Assembly (NCBI GenBank): GCA_002085445.1
Contig: NBMI01000028.1
Location: forward strand, 1 to 64,000
Direction: 5' to 3'
Source: Candidatus Parabeggiatoa sp. nov. 2
GTDB taxonomy: Bacteria > Pseudomonadota > Gammaproteobacteria > Beggiatoales > Beggiatoaceae
DNA length: 64,000 nucleotides
The notes beneath the pieces were generated by a model. That model saw only the letters and a list, made by a program, of their open reading frames with translations, had not been told where the DNA came from and did no database searches. Positions 1 to 9,162 of this stretch are shown here, piece by piece; the first letter of the stretch is position 1, and the number at the start of each line of letters is the position of its first letter. Position numbers and translations under genes: made by a program.

Positions 1-48
1 TACTCAATGCTTCTGGCTTTGTGCCTTCGACAAGTCCCCCACGGCCCC

Positions 49-2442
49 TTAAATTTTTTGTAAATAAGGTAGCCATTTACTCTGGGTTATGACAATGATA
101 GTCACTATAATCACAAGTGGATAGCCAACCTGACCCGTTAAGACAATGCGCTTGATCAATAGCTGATCATTGCTGATACTTTCCTGAAGTTGATTGTTCT
201 CTTTATCCAGCGCTTTAGCCTCTTCACCCTCTCCAGCACTTTCAGTTTTCTTGGCAGCCTTTATCTTTTCCAGCGAACCTTGGGCTTCACTTATATCTTT
301 TTCTTTTTTGTGAATGTACAGGGTGGCGATTATGCCCAATACCGCTAACATATAGACCATATAGAAAACGTACTCAATCAGGACATTATAGTCAATCGCA
401 ACTAACACTGAAGCCAGTTGTAAATGGAAAAGCGAGGTTGCCAATATCATATTGATATTGAGACTCATTCTGAGGCCATAGTCAGTGGTAAAATAGACCA
501 CATACCCCAACACGATAATAAATATGGTTGCCAGCAAATTTTTAATAATAAAATTCAACGCCTGCCGAGCAATGTCAATATTCACATTGAACCGAGAATA
601 TTCTATCCGTTGTTGTGAGTCAAACAGTTCCGGAATACCCAGTGTCGAATCGACTTTCTGGCTATTTTGAAAAAACGAGATTTCGTTCATTTTCCATCCA
701 CCGATAGAAAAAAACTTGTTACCCTCTGCGCGTACTAAGTCAACCGGGTCCTTCATACCGAGCACATCGACCACATAAATCAACTGATCTTGGGTCAATT
801 TCTTGTGCTGAAATTGGAGGGGCAAAACCTGTTTATCCAATGGATAATCGTGAAAATCAAAATCACCTTTGAACAGGGTTTTAATTCGGTAAGTTTTAGT
901 GATCACGCCTCCATCAGTAGACGATTTCCTCTCATCAAAAAAATGCTCTTCCGGGTCTAAATCTTTGTCTGGGTCAAAAATATTGACAAAATTGATCAGA
1001 TCAAAGCCTTTTGTCTCTGTTGTCTCGTCGTCTTTGAAACGGAACCACAGATAAAAATCGGCCGTATAGGTCGAATCAGCGGTGTCGAGTTCACTGATGT
1101 CGTTGAAATCGATACCCACATAAACAACATGTGCCTTGTGCATAAACTTGCCATTGACTTGAATAATTTTATTATCCAAGACGTCTTGCAACAGGTTGTC
1201 TGTATTACGCAAGCTAGTCACAGGCTGGTATTGCTCCATTGTGACAATGGGTTTCCCCTTCTTATAAACCGCAATAGGTATCGACTTAATGGCATCACCA
1301 TTTCTATCGAAATACAGATCACCCGTTACCCCTTCTACTGCATTGACTGCACTTGATAACTGCCACAAGTTATCTTTCACCCGTTCACGCGTTTCCTTGA
1401 GGCTCGCAGTCTTACCCGCTTCTAGGGTTTTCCGCACGGCCTCAAGGGCCACCTTCGTGGCATCATAATACATGGCCGACGTGACGATGGATTCCTCTGG
1501 GTAGTTGTTTTTGAGGAATTCATATTTAAAATCCTGGGCACGTTTACCGGCAATATCAATCAGAAACGGTGACGCGATATAAATACCGTCGGTATAGTAA
1601 CCGGGGAAGTGTTTCTCTTGTGGATACTTCTTCTTGAATGCTTGCATAAAATGACTGCTTGCCAGCGCGTCTGCTCCCATCATTGGAATCTTGCGCTCTA
1701 AGCGCCGCAGTCCAGTGATGGTTTTTATTGCTTCGCTTGAGTGCGTTGCCAAAAACAAAATACCGTACTCTTCCTCGTCTTTCAAAGTGTCAAGCATCTT
1801 GGCGAAGTTATTGTCAAAGCTGGTACTCTCATCACTATTGAAACCCCACTGATGCTCAATGGAGAGGCCGATCCTTTTCGCCGTTTGTGCAAATGTCGAG
1901 GCAAGTGTTTTACCATAAGCATCCTCGTCGAATAGAATATAGGCCTTTTTATGACCAAGGATTTTACGCGCATAATTGGCGAGTACCGCACTTTGGTCAC
2001 TATTGTTGAAAATGACGCGGAAATACCAATCGCTATTCTCGGTGACCTCGTTGGCTGTCGCGCTGCCCGTGATCGCCGCCAGGCCCTGTTGTTGGTAAAT
2101 CGGGCCCGCAGCCAGGGATGCACCACTGGTATAATGACCAATAACCGCGACGGCTTTGCTATCGACAATTTTCTTTGCCTGTTCTTCGGCCTTGGCTTTG
2201 TTGTTTTCATCGTCAAATTTAAGCAATTTTACTTTTTTACCCGCAATACCGCCCTGCCGGTTGACTTGGTCAAGATACAGTTCAATGCCTTGTCGCATCG
2301 CCTCACCGTTGCTTTCCTTCAATGGCCCCGCCACCGCGAGATAAATCAGCGCGTCGTCGTCAAGATGTTTCCGGGCAGTAAAAGTCAAGAATATAACGAC
2401 AGACAGGGCTACTAAAAAGAATAGCCAAAATTTTGCTTTCAT
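49..2442 (-). CDS. Periplasmic binding domain fused to a pentameric ligand-gated ion channel
   Basis: The 797-residue product starts with a membrane anchor or signal (about residues 5-23). It continues with a type I periplasmic binding fold of the branched-chain amino-acid receptor kind (about 33-400, with AVAGPLKESNGEAMRQGIEL and an AVIGHYTSG segment). From about residue 434 the sequence is a pentameric ligand-gated channel of the Pro-loop (Cys-loop) superfamily. The beta-sandwich carries the hallmark FDFHDYPLDKQVLPLQF without flanking cysteines, followed by four membrane helices (M1 about 628-652, M2 658-681, M3 690-711, M4 771-790). The M3-M4 loop is about 60 charged residues, whereas the well-studied bacterial channels GLIC and ELIC have only a short linker. 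A ligand bound by the outer domain probably gates an ion current; ligand and ion selectivity are unknown. The start is preceded by AAGG 10 nt upstream. Family assignment is strong, function is inferred. Confidence 0.86.
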   Translation of the reverse strand: MKAKFWLFFLVALSVVIFLTFTARKHLDDDALIYLAVAGPLKESNGEAMRQGIELYLDQVNRQGGIAGKKVKLLKFDDENNKAKAEEQAKKIVDSKAVAVIGHYTSGASLAAGPIYQQQGLAAITGSATANEVTENSDWYFRVIFNNSDQSAVLANYARKILGHKKAYILFDEDAYGKTLASTFAQTAKRIGLSIEHQWGFNSDESTSFDNNFAKMLDTLKDEEEYGILFLATHSSEAIKTITGLRRLERKIPMMGADALASSHFMQAFKKKYPQEKHFPGYYTDGIYIASPFLIDIAGKRAQDFKYEFLKNNYPEESIVTSAMYYDATKVALEAVRKTLEAGKTASLKETRERVKDNLWQLSSAVNAVEGVTGDLYFDRNGDAIKSIPIAVYKKGKPIVTMEQYQPVTSLRNTDNLLQDVLDNKIIQVNGKFMHKAHVVYVGIDFNDISELDTADSTYTADFYLWFRFKDDETTETKGFDLINFVNIFDPDKDLDPEEHFFDERKSSTDGGVITKTYRIKTLFKGDFDFHDYPLDKQVLPLQFQHKKLTQDQLIYVVDVLGMKDPVDLVRAEGNKFFSIGGWKMNEISFFQNSQKVDSTLGIPELFDSQQRIEYSRFNVNIDIARQALNFIIKNLLATIFIIVLGYVVYFTTDYGLRMSLNINMILATSLFHLQLASVLVAIDYNVLIEYVFYMVYMLAVLGIIATLYIHKKEKDISEAQGSLEKIKAAKKTESAGEGEEAKALDKENNQLQESISNDQLLIKRIVLTGQVGYPLVIIVTIIVITQSKWLPYLQKI

Positions 2443-2467
2443 AATCTAACAACCTTTTGTGCATGCA

Positions 2468-2587
2468 TGTTTGTAGTAGGTGATTTATCACCTTAATTGT
2501 TTGTAGTAGGTGATTTATCACCTTAATTGTTTGTAGTAGGTGATTTATCACCTTAATTGTTTGTAGTAGGTGATTTATCACCTTAAT
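2468..2587. repeat. Four exact 30-bp tandem repeats with a hairpin core
   Basis: Four contiguous 30-bp units lie just upstream of the channel-fusion gene. Each unit has the foot TTTGTAGTAG followed by a perfect stem with a TTTA loop (GGTGATTTATCACC). They belong to the dispersed GTAG-hairpin family seen through the window. The position in the 5' region of the channel gene means they could affect its transcript, but nothing in the sequence proves this. Confidence 0.92.
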
Positions 2588-2657
2588 TACGGGGGCCTTT
2601 TCCTTAACTGCCAAACTAAAGTTTGGACGACTGAGCACTGAATACCACCCGCACTAC

Positions 2658-4788
2658 CTAATTTTCTAATGACCAGTTGCGGATGTGTTGACCACCAAAG
2701 GCCTTGTTGTACCAACCTTTAACCCGTGGCTTCACCAAAAACCGGGCATTTCTAAAATAGAGCGGGATAATTGCCACCTCTTCTTCTATCAAGATTTGTT
2801 CAGCACGGCGGGATAGTTCTTCGCTTTTAACTTGAGCCGCTGCAAATATTGCCTTATCCACCGTCTTGTCAAATAGCTCACTGTTTTTTCCACTGAGCCA
2901 GTTCAGGCCGGCACTAGAATGAAAAAGCCCTAGCCAGTTAATGGCATCGGAATATTTGACACACCCCGAATAGCGGAAAATATGCGGTGAATTTTGACTC
3001 ATCGGTTGGAGTGGTTTAATGGTAGCGTTGTAACGCGTCCAATTAAGCTCACGTACCTCAATCTCGATGTTCAAATAATGTTTAAGTAAGGTTTTGATCC
3101 CGTTAGCTATTTTTCTGTGAGCTTCGCTCGTGTTGTGCAACAAAACGAGTTTAGGAAAACCCTGACCATCAGGATAGCCGGCCTCTTTTAACCATTCTTT
3201 GGCTTGTTCTGGATTGAATTGAATACCCACTTTTTCGTTGGGATTAATAGCACCAAAACTCTTAGGATGAATTAAGCTCATCGCTGGAATCTGACTACCC
3301 TTAATTACAATCTCGATCAAAAGCTGTTTATCAATCGCAGCAGCAATCGCTTTGCGAACCAACACGTTATCTGTTGGAGATTTTTGAGTGTTGAATTCAT
3401 ACCACTCCGTACAAGCCTGCTCACCCGTGTGCATTTGCTTGTATAACTTAGGATCTGTCTGAATCCGGGGAATTTCCGTCTGTGGCAACCGCAGATAGAC
3501 AGCGCCACCTATGATATCCAAGGCTTCATTCTCATACATGGTTAAACCAATTGAATTTTCTGGCACAATGTGGTATTCCACTTTCCGAATGTTGACTTTA
3601 TCGGCTTCGTAATAATCAGGATTCTTGGTCAAAACAATTCTATTACCTTTATCCCATTCAGCCAGCCTATAGGATCCGTTGGTTTGAATGTTCTGTGGTA
3701 AAGTCCATTCGTCCCCGTATTGTTCAATGATATGACGTGGCAGAGGGCGATAGGCCTCAGTGCTGACCAAGGCAGGAAAAGAGGCTTTCGCGTGTTCCAG
3801 TGTAAATTGAACCGTGTAGTCGTCAATGGCACGAACCCCTAATGAGATAATCTTCTCACTTTGGCCCTGATTATCCGCCATTGCTACGCGTATATTCCCA
3901 CTTTTAAGGAATTGCGTTTTTGCCTCGTTAGTGGTCACCCATATCATCTTCGGTATCGCTCCGGCATTTTTGAGGATTATTGAAAATGTACCGAATTTGT
4001 TCAACCATCTTATGGGCGAGTCCCGGTTCACCCTGAGCCAATTTGACATCTTGAGGGAGTTTCAAGATATAAACCGTACCGTCTTCACTCTTTTGCCAAT
4101 TGTCAGTCGTCAGTGTCGGCACCACTTGTTGAGTGTTTGTGTTCTTTTCATCACTGACCCTTAATTTTTTAAAGACTTCTTGTTTTACAAATTCACGGAA
4201 TTTCTGCGCCATGGTATCATCTAACGCTTGTTCTAGCGTGAATTCCACCGTGTTCTGGTCAATTGCACGGACACCTAACGATACCAATACACTTTCCTCT
4301 ATTTTTTCTAGTGCTTCATTTATCGCTTGAATATTTTTAATAATATCAAACGGAGGAAAGGCATTTTCTAGGAGAAAATTGCGCCGAATGGCCCAAACAA
4401 TATCATGAGCCGTCACCTGTTTACCATCCGTACCATCCGTCCATTTGACATTACGACGAAGATTGAAGGTATAAACCGTGCCGTCTTCGCTGACTTGCCA
4501 ATCAGTCGCCAGTTCCCCCACAACTTTTCCAGAATATTTCTCAAAATCCGTTAATCCTAGAAACAGTTGTTCAACAAACTCACTTTGGTTATCCTCAGAA
4601 GCCAAGCCCGGATCAATGGTACCAACAACACCATTCAAAGGTATCCTCAGAACACCAGACGGTACCGCCGGCTTTTTTGATTGATTCTGGAGCATAAGGG
4701 ACTCGTTAGGGTTTTGCTGTTCGCAGCCGCTGAGAAGCGGCACGAAACACCCGGCTAAGATCGTTATCAATTTGATAAAACTAGACAT
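2658..4788 (-). pseudogene. Peptide ABC-transporter substrate-binding lipoprotein, duplicated and frameshifted
   Basis: This is a family 5 (OppA/DppA-like) solute-binding protein split over two frames. The 5' part (4788 to about 3970) begins MSSFIKLITILAGCF with a lipobox LLSGC, so the product would be a lipoprotein. The 3' part continues in another frame from about 3970 to 2658, with family motifs such as TNGSYRLAEWDKGNRIVL and VRKAIAAAIDK. The switch fits a one-base change near an A5 run (about 3965-3975), where one frame reads NNPQK and the other continues LKNAGAI, as in OppA proteins. The region is also unusual in holding two copies of one module, each with SEDGTVY followed by SLGVRAID and (E/Q)FTLE, at about 4500-4230 and 4095-3770. 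The start at 4788 has AAGG upstream and gives a clean signal peptide. It may be a pseudogene or a sequencing error in an intact gene. Confidence 0.82.
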
Positions 4789-5290
4789 TTTTACAAACCT
4801 TTTTTTGCATGTTGCATTTGAAGATATTGATTGGTAATTGGTAATTGTGAAAGGGCGCATTCCCGTTTTCACGGTTAAGTAAGTACAACGAATTACGCGG
4901 ATAAACGAATTAAATTATAAGTAAGTAACTGTTGGATTGATATTTCGGGAATGAGGAACGATTTCCCTAAACCATTTAGAAACCAATGAGTTATTTATTT
5001 ACAGATCCTAAGTACAACGAATTACGCGGATAAACGAATTACGCGGATAAACGAATTAAAATTAGGGATTGATAATCCTATCAAAAAGCGAACTTTTCAA
5101 AGCCTTTATCGAACCATTCATGTCTAATAATCAAGGCTCGTTTTAATTATTCGTTTATCGGCCCGCTTGTGTCGTTGTACTCAAGTACTCAACAGAAAAA
5201 TTGACTTTTATCAATCCTTATCAATATTATTAACAAAGTACCCGGAAAATGGGAATGCGCCCTTGTGAAACGTCGTCCGTCGCCCTATAG
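4789..5290. repeat. Spacer with copies of a GAATTACGCGGATAAAC repeat
   Basis: No gene is visible. The motif GAATTACGCGGATAAAC occurs near 4890 and twice in tandem near 5020-5050. A related inverted form lies near 5145-5175. Two GGTAATT heptamers lie at 4837-4850, next to the lipoprotein gene start. Confidence 0.6.
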
Positions 5291-5294
5291 GTAA

Positions 5295-5662
5295 GGCGAG
5301 CTATCGCCGACGACGAACCGGCCCACTAAAGGCGAGCTATCGCCGACGACGAACTGGCCCACTAAAGCCGAGCTATCGCCGACGACGAACCGGCCCACTA
5401 AAGGCGAGCTATCGCCGACGACGAACTGGCCCACTAAAGCCGAGCAATCGCCGACGACGAACCTGCCCACTAAAGGCAATCTATCGCCGACGACGAACCG
5501 GCCCACTAAAGGCGAGCTATCGCCGACGACGAACCAGCCTACTAAAGGCGAGCTATCGCCGACGACGAACCAGCCCACTAAAGGCGAGCTATCGCCGACG
5601 ACGAACTGGCCCACTAAAGCCGAGCTATCGCCGACGACGAACCGGCCCACCAAAGGCGAGCA
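5295..5662. repeat. 36-bp hairpin tandem array, about ten units
   Basis: About ten near-identical 36-bp units follow each other with no spacer. Each holds CGCCGACGACGAAC, GGCCCACTAAA and an imperfect palindrome GGCGAGCTATCGCC. Units differ at a few fixed positions (CCGG / CTGG / CCAG; GGCGAG / GCCGAG / GGCAAT). Because 36 is a multiple of three, the array reads through as a 12-residue repeat on the minus strand, but it has no gene-like start, signal or codon pattern. The same family recurs at 13031-13203 and 13297-13374. Confidence 0.9.
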
Positions 5663-5696
5663 ATTATTTTTAGCATCATTCTCAACTACTGAAATT

Positions 5697-5809
5697 GGGT
5701 GTGTCCCACTTGTCCAAGTAGGAAGTTTTTATCGATAGGGCCTTCAATAAAATCAACTGAATCAATTCACTAACCTGGCCCTCAAAAAAACCGCCAGGTT
5801 TTAGACACC
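5697..5809. mobile_element. Solo transposon-end fragment, GGGTGTGTC family
   Basis: About 113 bp begin GGGTGTGTCCCACTTGTCC and match the right end of the element at 28779-29034 in inverted orientation and the fragment at 10641-10735. Shared landmarks in order are AAGTAGGAAGTTTTTA, GGGCC, GAATCAATTC and CCTGGCCCTCAAA. Only one end is present, so this is a remnant. Confidence 0.7.
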
Positions 5810-5951
5810 TTGGGCAACTCCCGAATAATAATATACTAGGTGGTGGTGTATTAATTTTTTTCAGTTGCCTAAAGTTTGGAGTCCTGCCAAACTAAAGTTT
5901 AGACGATTGCCAAACTAAAGTTTGGACTCCGGCCTTCCTTACGTTTGGACG

Positions 5952-6025
5952 ACTGATAACTGATAACTGATAACTGATAACTGCAAAATTACCAATTACC
6001 AATTACCAATTACCAATTACCAATT
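5952..6025. repeat. Two adjoining heptamer tracts: TAACTGA and AATTACC
   Basis: About four and a half TAACTGA units are followed directly by about five AATTACC units, both with a strict 7-bp period. TAACTGA direct repeats are a reported feature of marine Beggiatoaceae spacers. The tract lies just downstream of the CHAT gene stop codon. Confidence 0.92.
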
Positions 6026-6097
6026 GACTAAAAAAGTCACAGTCACTAAAAAACAGGGTGGGTAGGATATAAAATATCCTCAATGCTTGTCAAGCAT

Positions 6098-8881
6098 TCA
6101 TAACCAATTTCCTATCAGCAAAAATGGTGCCCAATAGGACGGATGCCAATAACGCTTGATTTTTATCAACTTTTTCTGCGTTTCTTGTAACGCTTTCGCT
6201 TTGGAAAAACCCCTGTTTAGAAAGAGTTGTTGGTAAAATTCACTGATAGCCACTGAGGTGGCTTCATCATCAACATACCACAGCGTGGCAATCGCACTCC
6301 TCGCGCCGGCCTTCACCGCAACCCCTGCAAGTCCTAGCGCGGCTTTATCATCGCCTACTGCCGTCTTGCACGCGCTCAAAGTCAGCAACTCTAGTTGTTT
6401 ATCACGGAAGCGGCCCAAACCGATGGCTTCTTGCAGATCATCCATTTTCATTTTGTCGTGGTAAGTGAGCAGATAAGTATGCTCTGGATCGGCATCAAAT
6501 TCACCATGGGTTGCCAGATGAATGACGGAATACTGATGTTGCTTGATTTGCGCCCGAAATGTTTTAAACGAATACTCTTGGTTTAAAATGCGTTTACTGG
6601 CCAGATGTGCCGCGATACGCTGTATATTACTCAATTCCTTCGGCACATTGGATAATGGCGAATGACCTTGCACCGCCTCCGATAAACCCACCAATAAGAT
6701 TTGGCTGTCATCCCACTGAACGCGCTGTGGGTTCGCCAACTTCAGCCCCGGGGTAAGGGACATCGCATACTTTTCAATCAAAAATTGCTTACCGTCGTGC
6801 AGGGTTGAAAACGGAATCATGCGTAAATTGCCATCGGGTACGACTACCAAGGTATCAATTTTATGAGCCGTCAACTTGGCCTCAAAGGGGGAGATTAACC
6901 ACTTGTAAAGCTGTTGTGCTTGCTCCATAAAACGGTTATGAGGCCGCGTTTGTAGATTGGCTCGCAATTCCAAAGCCGTCTCGTTGACTTCCTTGGCGGT
7001 GACAGGTAGGCTCTTTTGATAGAGTTTACCCGCCACATTGATGACAACGACTAATCTATCCTTCAACGGAATGGGATACAGTATGGCGGTATGCTGCAAT
7101 TCCCGTTGCAATTGGGGCGGCATTTTTTGGGAGTCTAAGATGGAAATCGTTTTAGACTGTAAAGCCGTTACGCATTCGTCTTGGAAATAGTCTTGAAGTT
7201 CAGCCACTTTGACCAATTCGACGGATTCTACCGCTTCTCGTAGAAAGGATTGCTGCTCCTGTTTATTGGAGATAGCCTTGGCTTGTTGTAATAACAAATC
7301 AGCCAGTCCATAATGAACGGGTTTTACCACCTTTTCAAACAAACCAGGCGGCATACGATAACCCACATCCAACAATTGTTGAATCGGTTTGAGATTGACA
7401 GAGGCCAAACGGTATGCCTGTATGGCTTGCTCACGCTTACCTTGTGTTTTTAAAATCCGTCCTTGTTGCCAATACCAACGATATAGCCGATGAGAAAAAT
7501 GACCCGTAATGGAAGCAGGAGCCGGTTCAGTCAACGCAACGTCGTGGCGTTGACTTGAGTAGGGCAAATGAGTTTGAGTCGCGAAAAAGATAGCCCGTCT
7601 GGTGAGTGTTAGTGCATCGTCATAGCGTTCTTCTTCTTCATACAACTGTCCTAAATGGCCATAAGCGATAGACATTGTATGAGCATCTTGTAAATCCTTA
7701 GCAATTCGCAACGCCTTTTGAAAGGCGAAGTAGGCTTGAGAGAGGGCACTTTGCCTCTCTGGTTTGGTGAATCCTTTCTGTTCCAACAACAGATGAGTCT
7801 TTTCTATATCTTCTACTGTCAACAGAATGACTTCTTGTGAAGTTTGGCGTTGCTGATCTTCTGGTAAACAGGCGTATAAATCTTCTGTGACTTGAGATAA
7901 CTCGATGGTTTTTGAGTTTTTTCCCACACAACCGCGTTCTTGTAACAGCGTTTGAGTCACTTGCTGTTCTTGTTTGAGAAACTTATCTTCTTGCAAAACA
8001 TTGAGGGCAAATATACCCAGCGATAATAAATAACGGGCTTTGTCGTAGGTGTTGGGCAATGTTTCAATCTGTTTCCATAGCCTACCCAACGTGTTCAACC
8101 GTTCCACCGGCGAACTCTCGTCATTCATCACAACCACGTTTAATCTATTGAGGGAGGCTTTTACAGCCAACGCTGTATCACCGGCTTTGTCAGCGGCTTG
8201 CCGACTTTTTTGATAGGCCTCACTGGCCTTTTGTATACTTTCGCTATAGGCTTCAACGCTTGTTGACTTCTGTGCTCGAACCACCCAAACATTGCCTTGG
8301 GTATTTAAGGCCCTCGCCAAGATGCTGGGGTTGTTAGCAAGTGTCGCGTCTCTCACACTGGTTTCTGCTAATAACAGTGCCTTTTTCAAGTATTTTGGGA
8401 CTGTCGCATCGGCCTCGTTGGCCGGTTTCTCTGGCGCGACTGGAACCTCTTGATTGGTTGTGGTGTCTAATGACCGAGTGATTTCTGAAGCGCCAACAGA
8501 CAACCACGCATCACTTAATTGGCTATTGACAAGGGCGCGACTCCCCGCATCATGCCTGAAGTTGGCGAGAGATAACGCATATTCAAGCCTCAAAAACATG
8601 GCCCGGTGCATTCCGAGTGCTTGATAAGCGGCCGCCAATCGGGTTAAAACTTCAACACATTGGCCCGCATTTTGTGTACAGTCTATCCAGGCTAAACTGT
8701 TTTCCCAAGATTTTGCGGCTGATTGGAATTGGCCTTGTTGGAAAAAACTATCGCCTTGGCGCGTCTGTTCTACAACTGTGCCTGGCGCCGCCCCGTTTGC
8801 GAACACGGTGCCACCCACCACCAAAGAGAGATTCAGACAAACAGCCAGCCAGAAAATGATCGGTATTATTTTGTTATTCAT
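6098..8881 (-). CDS. Secreted TPR and CHAT-domain protein, caspase-like peptidase family
   Basis: The 927-residue protein has an N-terminal signal peptide (about 1-30) and a long alpha-helical region with TPR-like repeats (about 35-520, such as AYGHLGQLYEEEERYDDAL). Its C-terminal CHAT domain (about 610-927) shows the presumed catalytic His in HLATHGEF (about 787) and Cys in LTLSACKTA (about 836), followed by GLAGVAVKAGARSAIATLW. CHAT domains are relatives of caspases and separase. The signal peptide puts this one outside the cytoplasm, unlike CRISPR-associated CHAT proteins. The upstream DUF928 gene and the TpsA haemagglutinin at 14293-16992 lie on the same strand; the three families recur together in cyanobacteria and large sulfur bacteria. 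The substrate is unknown, possibly the haemagglutinin or other surface proteins. No clear ribosome site precedes the start. Confidence 0.85.
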   Translation of the reverse strand: MNNKIIPIIFWLAVCLNLSLVVGGTVFANGAAPGTVVEQTRQGDSFFQQGQFQSAAKSWENSLAWIDCTQNAGQCVEVLTRLAAAYQALGMHRAMFLRLEYALSLANFRHDAGSRALVNSQLSDAWLSVGASEITRSLDTTTNQEVPVAPEKPANEADATVPKYLKKALLLAETSVRDATLANNPSILARALNTQGNVWVVRAQKSTSVEAYSESIQKASEAYQKSRQAADKAGDTALAVKASLNRLNVVVMNDESSPVERLNTLGRLWKQIETLPNTYDKARYLLSLGIFALNVLQEDKFLKQEQQVTQTLLQERGCVGKNSKTIELSQVTEDLYACLPEDQQRQTSQEVILLTVEDIEKTHLLLEQKGFTKPERQSALSQAYFAFQKALRIAKDLQDAHTMSIAYGHLGQLYEEEERYDDALTLTRRAIFFATQTHLPYSSQRHDVALTEPAPASITGHFSHRLYRWYWQQGRILKTQGKREQAIQAYRLASVNLKPIQQLLDVGYRMPPGLFEKVVKPVHYGLADLLLQQAKAISNKQEQQSFLREAVESVELVKVAELQDYFQDECVTALQSKTISILDSQKMPPQLQRELQHTAILYPIPLKDRLVVVINVAGKLYQKSLPVTAKEVNETALELRANLQTRPHNRFMEQAQQLYKWLISPFEAKLTAHKIDTLVVVPDGNLRMIPFSTLHDGKQFLIEKYAMSLTPGLKLANPQRVQWDDSQILLVGLSEAVQGHSPLSNVPKELSNIQRIAAHLASKRILNQEYSFKTFRAQIKQHQYSVIHLATHGEFDADPEHTYLLTYHDKMKMDDLQEAIGLGRFRDKQLELLTLSACKTAVGDDKAALGLAGVAVKAGARSAIATLWYVDDEATSVAISEFYQQLFLNRGFSKAKALQETQKKLIKIKRYWHPSYWAPFLLIGNWL

Positions 8882-9015
8882 AGGTAATTAACCATTAAAA
8901 GTTTGTAGTCGTCGTGTTTGTAGTAGTGTTTGTAGTAGTCGCTTTAGCGACTTTTTGAGGTTTCTGAATATTAAATGAATTTTATTTGCCAATGCGTAAG
9001 TCCTAAAATTATTAT

Positions 9016-9118
9016 TACCACCTATCCGTTTTTAAATATTCAACACAGAGACACGGAGCTTTACTACGTTTCACAGAGATGTTAAAAAATAATGACTTTC
9101 ACAAACTGATAGGTGGTA
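9016..9118. mobile_element. 103-bp MITE-like element with TACCACCTATC ends
   Basis: The segment is bounded by perfect 11-bp inverted repeats, TACCACCTATC and GATAGGTGGTA, and contains no gene. It is flanked by near-identical direct repeats of TAAGTCCTA(A/G)AATTA (about 8998-9013 and 9117-9132), which may be target duplication or an older element it entered. A partial relative of its right half lies near 42140-42190. Confidence 0.6.
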
Positions 9119-9162
9119 AGTCCTAGAATTAGGGAAATTATTTGATTGACAATCCTAAAAAA

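Noticed and set aside
49-2442. Ionotropic glutamate receptor-type channel
   Set aside because: The pore part has the Pro-loop beta-sandwich and four helices, not the re-entrant P-loop pore of glutamate receptors. Only the outer binding fold is similar.
3965-3975. Programmed ribosomal frameshift in the peptide-binding gene
   Set aside because: Only a plain A5 run is present, with no slippery heptamer plus downstream structure that I can recognise. A mutation or sequencing error is simpler.
5295-5662. Gene for a 12-residue repeat protein, or a CRISPR
   Set aside because: The open frame is a by-product of a 36-bp period. It has no ribosome site or signal, and the same unit occurs in spacers elsewhere. 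No spacers separate the units.
6098-8881. CRISPR-associated CHAT protease (Csx29-like)
   Set aside because: It has a signal peptide, no effector nuclease gene is nearby, and the neighbourhood is the DUF928/haemagglutinin type.
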